Shown here in pieces: positions 52,384 through 59,705 of a DNA stretch of 64,000 bases. Every line of letters begins with the position of its first letter. Position 1 is the stretch's first letter. Source of the DNA: Daejeonella sp. (GTDB lineage Bacteria; Bacteroidota; Bacteroidia; Sphingobacteriales; Sphingobacteriaceae); contig NZ_JAUYSS010000056.1 in assembly GCF_030695525.1 (NCBI RefSeq), positions 1 through 64,000 on the forward strand. Direction: 5' to 3'. The translations under genes were made by a program, and so were the position numbers. The notes beneath the pieces were generated by a model that ran no database searches, was not told the origin of the DNA, and saw nothing but the letters and a program-made list of their open reading frames with translations.

Positions 52384-52692
52384 ATGATCTTATACAATGT
52401 CACTATTATTCTGGATGAGGAAATTCATGATAACTGGCTCAAATGGCTCAAGTTTGAATATTTGAAAGAAATGATGAGTACCGGCCATTTTATTTCTTAC
52501 AGCGTCCTGAAAGTGCTAGACTCACCAAATGAAGGTATTACCTACTGTATCCAATACATTGCCAGCTCAATTGTAAAATACAATGAATACATGCAAACAT
52601 CACCAAATCATCTGCAGAGCAATGTTCCGGCAGAATTCCTGAACAAATTTGTCTTTTTTAGTACATTAATGGAATTTATTGAGGCTGAATGA
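52384..52692 (+). CDS. DUF4286 family protein
   Basis: A 102-residue soluble protein with an antiparallel alpha/beta pattern typical of the ferredoxin-like DUF4286 family (MILYNVTIILDEEIHDNWLKW, YCIQYIASSIVKYNEYM, FVFFSTLMEFIEAE). The function is unknown. Its stop overlaps the rfbC start by four bases (ATGA), so the two are co-translated. In Bacteroidota it is usually a stand-alone gene. Confidence 0.85.
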   Translation: MILYNVTIILDEEIHDNWLKWLKFEYLKEMMSTGHFISYSVLKVLDSPNEGITYCIQYIASSIVKYNEYMQTSPNHLQSNVPAEFLNKFVFFSTLMEFIEAE

Positions 52693-53237
52693 ACTTTATA
52701 AAAACAAAAATCAAGGATCTTCTTATCATAGAACCAAAGATCTGGAAGGATGACCGGGGATATTTTTACGAAAGCTATAATAAGCGAAATTTCGATGAGG
52801 CTGGTATTACTGCCAATTTTTTACAGGACAATCAATCCATGTCGCAAAAGGGAACTTTAAGGGGCTTGCATGCCCAATCCAATCCCAATGCGCAGGGGAA
52901 ACTGGTAAGGGTCATTAAGGGCAGGGTCATTGATGTTGCCGTAGATATACGTAAAGAATCAGAGACCTACGGGCAGCATGTTGCCCTTGAACTAAATGAT
53001 GACAATCACCTTATGCTCTGGGTACCGCCCGGATTTTTGCATGGCTTTGTTACACTCGAAGATGATACCATCTTTACTTATAAAGTAACAAGTCTCTATA
53101 ATAGGGATTCAGAATTTGGTGTTTTATGGAATGACCCGGAACTCAACATTGACTGGGGCATTGCCCCGGAAGAAATCATACTTTCTGAAAAAGACAAAGT
53201 ACTACCTTTGTTTAAAAATCTAATTAGTCCTTTTTAA
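52689..53237 (+). CDS. rfbC: dTDP-4-dehydrorhamnose 3,5-epimerase
   Basis: Third enzyme of dTDP-L-rhamnose synthesis (182 residues, usual length). Cupin barrel with catalytic His61 (RGLHAQSNP) and Tyr131 (FTYKVTSLYN); other conserved words are DDRGYFYES, FLQDNQSMS, KGRVIDVAVDIRK and WVPPGFLHGF. The other rfb genes (rfbA, B, D) are not in the window, so it is an isolated member. It ends 9 nt before a perfect 30-nt terminator palindrome. Confidence 0.95.
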   Translation: MNFIKTKIKDLLIIEPKIWKDDRGYFYESYNKRNFDEAGITANFLQDNQSMSQKGTLRGLHAQSNPNAQGKLVRVIKGRVIDVAVDIRKESETYGQHVALELNDDNHLMLWVPPGFLHGFVTLEDDTIFTYKVTSLYNRDSEFGVLWNDPELNIDWGIAPEEIILSEKDKVLPLFKNLISPF

Positions 53238-53246
53238 GTACTGACA

Positions 53247-53276
53247 TAAGCCGGATTTTTGCAAAAATCCGGCTTA
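53247..53276. terminator. Perfect 30-nt palindromic bidirectional terminator
   Basis: TAAGCCGGATTTTT (53247-53260), GC, AAAAATCCGGCTTA (53263-53276) is fully self-complementary. It lies between the convergent rfbC and OmpA-like genes and can serve both. The U-tract is inside the stem rather than after it. Confidence 0.85.
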
Positions 53277-53295
53277 CCAACTTATCATATTTTAA

Positions 53296-54162
53296 TCATT
53301 CTTTAATCAGATTGTATAATTCATCTAATTTAGGTGAGAGGACTATCTCTATTCGTCTGTTCCTGCTTCTGATTTCCGGACTTGAACCTGCCTCAATTGG
53401 CTGGTATTCCCCCTTCCCCGTTGCAGTTATCCTACCGTTCTCAATTTTCTCTGTTTCAGTCAGAAACCTCACCACGGAAGTAGCCCGCAGTACACTCAGA
53501 TCCCAGTTATCCTTTATCTGCCCAAGATTTACTACCCGCTGATTATCAGTATGGCCTTCCACAGAAATATTAATCTCGGGTTGGGTTTTAAGGACATTTG
53601 CAAGCTCCCTTAAGGCAAGCTTTCCTTTATCGTCAATAATAATACTGCCACTGCCAAACAATAATTTGTCGGTTAGTGAAACATAGACCTTCCCGTTACG
53701 GATATCAACCGTTAAACCACTTTGTTGAAAGCCTAATAAAGCCTTTTGCAATTTATTTTTAAGTGCGTTGGTGGCTTCATCCCTTTTACGTAATATATCT
53801 TCGACTTCCCTCAATCTGAGTTCCCGTTTTTGCAAATCAGCTTCCAGCTTTTTAAGATTTTCTTCCAGCTTTTTTATTTCTGAAGATGAATTTGAACGCA
53901 ATGAAATAAGGCTGTTATCCATCCCTTTAATTATAACCTGGAGATCTGAAATTTTGGCTTGCAGAATTGAACTATCTGATTTTAATCCTGAGATAATCCC
54001 CTCAAGTGAGGCGATTTTAATTCTTGCATTTTCCCATCCAAGAGAAAGTGAATCCTTCTGAGCGATTAATGTGTTATACTTTTTCGGCGACATGACAACA
54101 CATGAAGTGATTAATCCGACAAATAAAATCAGCGCAATAGCAGAATAAACTGAGTTCCTCAT
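53296..54162 (-). CDS. OmpA-like peptidoglycan-binding lipoprotein
   Basis: A 288-residue lipoprotein (lipobox ITSC, Cys21). A long coiled-coil region (about 30-140) leads to a C-terminal OmpA-like domain (about 165-285) with EGHTDNQRV, LSVLRATSVVRFL and RSRNRRIEIVLSP, which binds diaminopimelate in peptidoglycan. It thus anchors the outer membrane to the wall, in the manner of MotB/Pal-like proteins. DUF2461 gene lies 12 nt upstream, but no functional link is evident. Confidence 0.92.
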   Translation of the reverse strand: MRNSVYSAIALILFVGLITSCVVMSPKKYNTLIAQKDSLSLGWENARIKIASLEGIISGLKSDSSILQAKISDLQVIIKGMDNSLISLRSNSSSEIKKLEENLKKLEADLQKRELRLREVEDILRKRDEATNALKNKLQKALLGFQQSGLTVDIRNGKVYVSLTDKLLFGSGSIIIDDKGKLALRELANVLKTQPEINISVEGHTDNQRVVNLGQIKDNWDLSVLRATSVVRFLTETEKIENGRITATGKGEYQPIEAGSSPEIRSRNRRIEIVLSPKLDELYNLIKE

Positions 54163-54174
54163 TTAAAAATAATT

Positions 54175-54837
54175 TTATGATGCTGCATTTCTCAGAAAAG
54201 CAACAAAGGGGTACAATTGTTTAAATCCATCGGAAACCAAATCAATAGCGTTAGGGCCAGTAAGTTCTGTTTTGGTCAATGGATGACTAAATGTAAAACT
54301 TTTAAGCTTTAAATATTCAATATCCGGGTGACCAGGAAGATATCCTTTGGGAAGAGTCTTTAATTTATACTCAGTATCCGGTTTAGCAAAGTATTGCTTA
54401 AATAATTTATTATCAACAATTTGATGGAAAGCACTTCCGTTATAATCGATTTCCTGACGGATCGCCTTAAGTATATCCGCTTCCGGCATCCAGCATCCCC
54501 CGGCCAGGAAGGAATGCTCAGGATGAATATGCAGGTAATATCCTGCTCCCTTAAAATTCTTGCCATTCTCAGAAAATCCCGCACCGAAATTGGTTTTATA
54601 AGGTGTTTTATCCTTACTAAAACGAACATCGCGATAAATTCGCATCACACAACTCTTCGATTCAAGGTCCGGTGATACAGAAGGATCAATTTTTGAAAGC
54701 TTTGCGATCAGCTCATCTGCAAATTCAAGTACATTATTTCTGGCTACATCATGCCTTAATTTATTCGCCTGAAACCAGTCCCGATTATTATTTGCAGCCA
54801 GATCTTTTAAAAAATCAAATGTTGCTGAGTTTATCAT
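54175..54837 (-). CDS. DUF2461 family protein
   Basis: A 220-residue soluble protein of DUF2461 (TIGR02453). Typical words are FLKDLAANNNRDWFQANKL, RIYRDVRFSKDKTPYKTNFGAGF, GAGYYLHIHPEHSFLAGGCW and GYLPGHPDIEYLKLKSFT. Function unknown. Its start overlaps the end of the DUF983 gene by 23 nt in a different frame, so the two are coupled, and the OmpA-like gene follows after 12 nt; these probably form one transcript. Confidence 0.93.
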   Translation of the reverse strand: MINSATFDFLKDLAANNNRDWFQANKLRHDVARNNVLEFADELIAKLSKIDPSVSPDLESKSCVMRIYRDVRFSKDKTPYKTNFGAGFSENGKNFKGAGYYLHIHPEHSFLAGGCWMPEADILKAIRQEIDYNGSAFHQIVDNKLFKQYFAKPDTEYKLKTLPKGYLPGHPDIEYLKLKSFTFSHPLTKTELTGPNAIDLVSDGFKQLYPFVAFLRNAAS

Positions 54838-55222
54838 TAGTATCGTAATCAGGGTAATACTTAATTTTAGGGGTCAGGAAATGAAGCAGGAATATTCTGG
54901 AGTAACGATAGTTAATTGGTGTGAGTAATAATATTGCCCCAATGATTGTTGAAATATATAACCATGGAGAGCTATCATTTCCTGTAATCAGGTAGGTAAG
55001 GAGCCCTACATTAAGCATCTCAGCTACTACAAATGCATAGCTGACATACATCGCACCATAAAAATAACCTGGCTCTATCTCAAACTTCATTCCGCAATGT
55101 GAACATTTTTCATTGGTTTCCTGAAAATTGATACCATATAAAGTCCCGGAAAAAACATCCCCCCTTCTGCATTTAGGACATTTAGCAGTCGCTATCGCTA
55201 TAAATTTAGAAGTCTTTGCCAT
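54815..55222 (-). CDS. DUF983 zinc-ribbon membrane protein
   Basis: A 135-residue protein with a zinc-ribbon (Cys15/Cys18, CPKCRRGD; Cys40/Cys43, CSHCGMKFE) followed by two membrane helices (about 55-78 and 83-107). DUF983 proteins occur beside cytochrome oxidase assembly genes in several phyla, which fits its place just downstream of this cluster, but no activity is established. Gap to the CSMC protein is 54 nt. It overlaps the DUF2461 start. Confidence 0.9.
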   Translation of the reverse strand: MAKTSKFIAIATAKCPKCRRGDVFSGTLYGINFQETNEKCSHCGMKFEIEPGYFYGAMYVSYAFVVAEMLNVGLLTYLITGNDSSPWLYISTIIGAILLLTPINYRYSRIFLLHFLTPKIKYYPDYDTNDKLSNI

Positions 55223-55276
55223 AAGAGAAACCTGGGATTAAAAGAGATCAGAACATTAACAGAAATCAAGCGGGGC

Positions 55277-55552
55277 TCAATTAAGATTAATCTTACTATC
55301 CTTAATATTTAAATTGACATTTTTGCGTCTGTACTTCTTGTACCACAGAAATCCTACACCTGCAATTGCCAGGTATGGAGCAGCTAATAGATATAAGATA
55401 CCATTATTAAGGCCTTTACCTTCGGTATTCCCATTCTTAACAGAATTTTCGGCATTTAAGGTACACATTGAGCACTGAGCTGAAACTTCAGAAAAATCCG
55501 GAAGTGAGAATATCAGAATGAAACTTATAAGTGCTATTCTAAGCGATTTCAT
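55277..55552 (-). CDS. Small exported membrane protein with a CSMC motif
   Basis: A 91-residue protein starting at ATG 55552 (MKSLRIALISFILIFSLPDF). It has a signal peptide ending near residue 25, a Cys27-Ser-Met-Cys30 pair right after the predicted cleavage site, a short soluble loop and one membrane helix (about 52-72) with a basic end (WYKKYRRKN). The periplasmic CxxC with a Met between suggests copper or heme handling or a disulfide. Neighbouring SCO1, DUF420 and DUF983 genes support a role in oxidase assembly (inference). The frame continues six codons upstream, but that start is less likely. Confidence 0.75.
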   Translation of the reverse strand: MKSLRIALISFILIFSLPDFSEVSAQCSMCTLNAENSVKNGNTEGKGLNNGILYLLAAPYLAIAGVGFLWYKKYRRKNVNLNIKDSKINLN

Positions 55553-55654
55553 AAGGTAAAGATACACCAAATGCGAGAATTAAAATAATGAAATAGCTTG
55601 ATTCAAAATAAGTTTACAGTATACTGATTTAAGCCCGATCCCGAAATGGGAGAT

Positions 55655-56194
55655 CTAAAAAGAATAATATGGCGAGATCATAAGATAGACGATCACCCCG
55701 CTGACTGTAACATATAACCAGATTGGATAAGTCCAGCGCACCAGTTTTTTATGTTGCTCAACCTTCATTTGCAAACCTTTTTGAAAACTAAATAATACCA
55801 GGGGTAACACAATAGCAGCCAGAATAATATGAGTAATTAAAATGATATAATAGAAAGTCCGGATTGCGCCTACTCCTCCATAAGTGGTTTTTATTCCGGT
55901 AGCATGAAATATGATATATGATACTAGAAAAAGGGAGGAAAGAATAAACGTGAGGATATTAACATTCTTGTGTGCCTTAATATTTTTTCTTTTTATGAAA
56001 TACAGGGACAGAACCAGTAGAATACTGCAGCTACCATTAATTATAGCATTAAACAGAGGAAGGGAAAATACCCAGGAGGGGATTGACTCCTTTTGAGGGA
56101 AAATATTTAAAAGCTTAGACTGCAAAATCACAACAACAATCAGAACAATAATTGATACTGCTGTAATAATTCTTGAAATCAGTTTATCACTCAT
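55655..56194 (-). CDS. DUF420 family membrane protein
   Basis: A 179-residue polytopic protein with five or so membrane helices (about 8-28, 42-64, 80-100, 113-137, 150-175). It matches DUF420 (YozB-like): HATGIKTTYGGVGAIRTFYY, ILITHIILAAIVLPLVL and HKKLVRWTYPIWLYVTVSGVIVYL. Histidines in helices 3-4 could bind heme or copper. DUF420 genes commonly lie in cytochrome c oxidase clusters. It is 31 nt after the SCO1 gene on the same strand. Confidence 0.92.
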   Translation of the reverse strand: MSDKLISRIITAVSIIVLIVVVILQSKLLNIFPQKESIPSWVFSLPLFNAIINGSCSILLVLSLYFIKRKNIKAHKNVNILTFILSSLFLVSYIIFHATGIKTTYGGVGAIRTFYYIILITHIILAAIVLPLVLFSFQKGLQMKVEQHKKLVRWTYPIWLYVTVSGVIVYLMISPYYSF

Positions 56195-56225
56195 AGTATA
56201 CTATTTAGAAAATATAGCAAATAGC

Positions 56226-56933
56226 TTAGCGTACTTTAATAGTTCTAAGCTCTTCTGTAATTAATAATTTAATTTCATCACTTAACAAGGTAATCTGCTC
56301 ATGTCCAAGGCTTGAATCATAATATCCTCTTATCCGCTTTTGGGGGTCGATCAGCATGAGCATAGGACTATGTATAATATTTGTTTTTGCGGTAGTATCT
56401 GCAATGGCATCTACCATGAAATCTTCCCTTGCAAGCAAATAAATCAGGTTCTTGTCACCGGTCAAAAAATCCCACTTTTTATTTTCTAAAGTATATGGCT
56501 TACTATATTCAGCAAGTACTGCCGGACTATCGTACTCGGGGTCTACAGTTATAGAAATAAATCGCATCAAACGATTGTTACTATACATTTTAGCCACCCT
56601 TGCTAAATCCGTATTCATATCACGGCATAAGAGTGGACAGCGGGTATAAAAAAAGTTAACTACCGTAATTTGATTACTGTCGGCAGGAAATTTAATGGTT
56701 TCCCCATTTTGGTTTAGGAGACTGAAATCCCGGATCACATGATAGATAGTATCCGGAATCTGCTTACCGCGTTTTGAATGAAATGTTGTTGCTACCTTTT
56801 TCTCCCCATATATGTTAAGGGGGCGATACCGGTTCTGCCCTTTCTCTTTTAACAGGTAATATAAAGTACCGGGTACTGCCAATAATATCAGCAGTATCAG
56901 AATTTTTTTTACAGGAAAAGAGGGTAAACTCAT
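56226..56933 (-). CDS. SCO1/SenC copper chaperone for cytochrome oxidase
   Basis: A 235-residue membrane-anchored thioredoxin-fold protein (one N-terminal helix, about 10-28) that loads copper into the CuA centre of subunit II. The copper ligands are Cys99 and Cys103 (TRCPLLCRDM) and His188 (NIIHSPML). Its stop-side neighbour is DUF420; its start touches the stop of the subunit IV gene (one shared base). Full-length compared with the family. Confidence 0.95.
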   Translation of the reverse strand: MSLPSFPVKKILILLILLAVPGTLYYLLKEKGQNRYRPLNIYGEKKVATTFHSKRGKQIPDTIYHVIRDFSLLNQNGETIKFPADSNQITVVNFFYTRCPLLCRDMNTDLARVAKMYSNNRLMRFISITVDPEYDSPAVLAEYSKPYTLENKKWDFLTGDKNLIYLLAREDFMVDAIADTTAKTNIIHSPMLMLIDPQKRIRGYYDSSLGHEQITLLSDEIKLLITEELRTIKVR

Positions 56934-57274
56934 TAATTCATGTGAATGAACTGGTAGTTCCCTTCAATAAGCATAAGTACAATGAAATAGACAATAAACA
57001 GTAAAGACAAGGTAATACCCGCTTTAAGTGCATATTTCTCGAATTTCAAGTGCATAAAATAGGCCACTATGTAAAAGGCTTTCACCAGTGTAAGGACTAT
57101 ATAAGCGAAATTACCAATACCGTGACCTACAATACCCTTAGGAATCAGGTATAGGGCGATAAAAAATTCTACGGCAGTAATACCTAACAGGTAAAAGAAA
57201 ACCTGCCAGATTTTTTTCTTGGTCATTCCTTCATGCTCAGAAGCATGTTCATCATGTGTGTGTTCTGCTGACAT
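56933..57274 (-). CDS. Cytochrome c oxidase subunit IV
   Basis: A 113-residue small subunit of the aa3-type oxidase with a His/Glu-rich N-terminus (MSAEHTHDEHASEHEG) and three membrane helices (about 25-45, 52-73, 82-105). It fits the bacterial cytochrome C oxidase subunit IV (prokaryotic COX4) family. Sits between subunit III and SCO1. Its role is in assembly or stability of the complex. Confidence 0.9.
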   Translation of the reverse strand: MSAEHTHDEHASEHEGMTKKKIWQVFFYLLGITAVEFFIALYLIPKGIVGHGIGNFAYIVLTLVKAFYIVAYFMHLKFEKYALKAGITLSLLFIVYFIVLMLIEGNYQFIHMN

Positions 57275-57295
57275 TTTATATGGATTATCAGGATT

Positions 57296-57985
57296 TTAAA
57301 CTAAATAGAAAAATGTAAAGACGAATACCCAAACAAGGTCTACAAAGTGCCAGTATAAACCAACCTTTTCTACCATCAGGTAGCTGCCGCTTTTCTGGAA
57401 AACATTTGCGATGACCATAAATAGAATTATAATATTTATTAATACACCGGTAAACACGTGGAAACCGTGGAAACCTGTAATCGTAAAGAACAAGTTGGAA
57501 AACTGAAGGGCCCCGACCGTGTCTACGCCGGTATATGATGCCGGGAAACTACCCCACCAGTAACCTTCATGATGTAAATGAGCCCATTCCAATGCCTGGC
57601 ATCCCAGGAACATCAAACCGCCAATAATCGTTGCAATCATCCACCAAACAACCTCTCTTTTAGCATTACGATGACCTGCTTCTACTGCAAGAACCATTGT
57701 TACAGAGCTCATGATCAAAATAAATGTCATAATACCCACAAACACCAGTGGATATCCATGATCAGCTAAACCGGGTATTGACTGAAACACCACATCAGGA
57801 TCAGGCCAGCTAATTTTACTGAAGCGCTGGGCTCCATAATAAATTAGAAATGCTGAAAATGTAAATGCATCTGACAAAAGGAAAAACCACATCATTAGTT
57901 TTCCGTATTCTACAGCAAAAGGTGACTTTCCGCCGCTCCAGGCGTCAGTTCTTATTTCATCTAATTTTGATACAGTAGTGTTCAT
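57296..57985 (-). CDS. Cytochrome c oxidase subunit III
   Basis: A 229-residue heme-copper oxidase subunit III with six to seven membrane helices. Family words are KLMMWFFLLSDAFTFSAFLIYYG near the start, AQALEWAHLHHEGYWW-like LGCQALEWAHLHHEG, TITGFHGFHVFTGVLINI and VEKVGLYWHFVDLVWVFVFTF. It is one of two adjacent subunit III-like genes; this one is the longer. 21 nt upstream of the subunit IV gene. Confidence 0.94.
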   Translation of the reverse strand: MNTTVSKLDEIRTDAWSGGKSPFAVEYGKLMMWFFLLSDAFTFSAFLIYYGAQRFSKISWPDPDVVFQSIPGLADHGYPLVFVGIMTFILIMSSVTMVLAVEAGHRNAKREVVWWMIATIIGGLMFLGCQALEWAHLHHEGYWWGSFPASYTGVDTVGALQFSNLFFTITGFHGFHVFTGVLINIIILFMVIANVFQKSGSYLMVEKVGLYWHFVDLVWVFVFTFFYLV

Positions 57986-58008
57986 TTAAACAATGGTATA
58001 TTGTGTTA

Positions 58009-58584
58009 TTATTGATTCAAAAGTAAGAAAACATATAGATAAATCCATAGGATATCAAGAAAATGCCAAAAAATTGAAGCAACTTCCATACGGAATACAT
58101 TCCGGACCTGAGGAATATTGCGAATTGCACCAATAAGGGCATAAATTAGAAAAAAAAGTCCGACGATCACGTGTATTAAATGAGCCCCGCTAAACACATA
58201 TATAAAGGACTGGGAAGCATTATAATTAACGAAATAGGCGCCTGAATTGTATAAGGCCTGCCATGCCTGAAACTGGCTGTAAAAAAATGCAATACCCAGC
58301 AAAATTGTCAAAAGAATATATAATTTTTGCTTGCCTAATTGCAAATTTTTGGCCGCCAGGTAGGCCATGTGAGCTGTAATACTACTCAGTATGATTATCA
58401 CAGAACTGTACATGAATGCTTTTGGAAGCAATACTTTTATTCCGCGTTCTGCATTTCCTTCAGTATAGACGATAAACCCACTGGTTAAAGCGGCAAACAT
58501 CATAAAAGAAGCTATAATAAAAAGCCACATTAAAAATTTCTTAGCTTTTAAATTTAATCTATCCTCAACTTGTAAATTTTCCAT
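58009..58584 (-). CDS. Second cytochrome c oxidase subunit III-like protein
   Basis: A 191-residue five-helix relative of subunit III. It retains FSGAHLIHVIVGLFFLIYAL and VASIFWHFLDILWIYLYVFLL, the helix pair with the conserved His, but is shorter than the downstream copy. Two subunit III genes in a row are usual in Bacteroidota ACIII-oxidase clusters; they may form a subunit III pair. It lies 11 nt after cyoE and 23 nt before the other copy. Confidence 0.92.
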   Translation of the reverse strand: MENLQVEDRLNLKAKKFLMWLFIIASFMMFAALTSGFIVYTEGNAERGIKVLLPKAFMYSSVIIILSSITAHMAYLAAKNLQLGKQKLYILLTILLGIAFFYSQFQAWQALYNSGAYFVNYNASQSFIYVFSGAHLIHVIVGLFFLIYALIGAIRNIPQVRNVFRMEVASIFWHFLDILWIYLYVFLLLNQ

Positions 58585-58595
58585 TTTGATAAATT

Positions 58596-59480
58596 TTATA
58601 CTACAAAGTCAAATAACAAAGTTAATTGCATTATAGGAAGATAAATAAATGAAATATACATCAGCTTTTTAGCAGATGCCACATCTCTTTTGTAATAAAG
58701 TTGAACCGCCTGCCAGACAAAAAACAGTCCAGCCAGGATTGCTACAACAGTGTAAATATTTCCGCCAAAAGGCTGACCCGAAGGCATTAAGTATACCGTA
58801 GGCATCATACTCACCGGAATCAGGATGATTGTGGAAGCAAGGGTGAACAAAGCGCTTGTTTTATCTTGTCTGGTACTGGGCAATAATCGAAATCCTGCCC
58901 TCTTATAGTCTTCGTCAAGAACCCAGGCGATGGCCCAAAAATGAGGGAATTGCCAGACAAACTGAATCAAAAATAAAATAATGGGAATCCAGGATATTTG
59001 GGGTTCATTAAAAGCTGCAAAATATCCAATCACTGGGGGAAAAGCTCCGGGGAATGCTCCTATAAACACGGCCACAGGGGATTTCCGTTTCATTGGAGTA
59101 TAGACAAATGCGTATAGAAATATAGAAAAAACCGCTAATACACCTGTAGGAAAATTAAGGCTTACTAACAGATAAGTTCCGGAAATTCCCATAATAAGGC
59201 TAAGAACAAGAGCCTGCCCTGTAGTCATTTTCCCGGACGGAATTGGTCTGTCCATAGTCCTTTTCATTAATTTATCCAGATCCTTTTCAATGATCTCATT
59301 AAATCCATTTGCAGCACCTGTAACCAGAAATCCTCCAAGGGTTAAAATAATCCAGTTAATCCAATTAATTTCTCCCTGAAATCTGCTACCCATTAAAAAA
59401 CAAACAGAAGCAGAAAAGACCACGGTAAGGGTCAGCCTTAGTTTAATTAATTTATTGAAGTCGGATATAAAATTCCTCAC
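58596..59480 (-). CDS. cyoE: Protoheme IX farnesyltransferase (heme O synthase)
   Basis: A 294-residue polytopic UbiA-family enzyme that farnesylates heme B to heme O, needed for the aa3 oxidase. About nine membrane helices. The first Asp-rich loop is NGFNEIIEKDLDKLMKRTMDRP and the second region is FPHFWAIAWVLDEDYKRAGFRLLP. The converting enzyme heme A synthase (ctaA) is not in the window. It begins the second half of the oxidase cluster, 225 nt after ctaD. Confidence 0.95.
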   Translation of the reverse strand: MRNFISDFNKLIKLRLTLTVVFSASVCFLMGSRFQGEINWINWIILTLGGFLVTGAANGFNEIIEKDLDKLMKRTMDRPIPSGKMTTGQALVLSLIMGISGTYLLVSLNFPTGVLAVFSIFLYAFVYTPMKRKSPVAVFIGAFPGAFPPVIGYFAAFNEPQISWIPIILFLIQFVWQFPHFWAIAWVLDEDYKRAGFRLLPSTRQDKTSALFTLASTIILIPVSMMPTVYLMPSGQPFGGNIYTVVAILAGLFFVWQAVQLYYKRDVASAKKLMYISFIYLPIMQLTLLFDFVV

Positions 59481-59658
59481 TATATTTTCTGGTTCACAGT
59501 TTTATATGAATTACCGACGGTGATTAAAATACAAGCCTCAGCTAAAAACAAATTTTGCATTTATGATAATTCTAACGACAGAAACCTCTTCCCGAAAAAG
59601 GATACATTCGCTTTAAAATTTCCTGCAGAATTGGCAGAAAGAATATTCCTTATAGTAA

Positions 59659-59684
59659 GCAGGCGATATCTTGATATCGCCTGC
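59659..59684 (-). terminator. Strong 12-bp hairpin downstream of ctaD
   Basis: GCAGGCGATATC (59659-59670) and GATATCGCCTGC (59673-59684) are perfectly complementary. The stem lies about 21 nt after the ctaD stop on the transcribed strand and splits the respiratory cluster into two parts. There is no U-tract, so termination may be partial, or it may protect the 3' end of the actF-coxB-ctaD mRNA. Confidence 0.6.
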
Positions 59685-59705
59685 TGAAACTATAGATTAA
59701 ATTTT

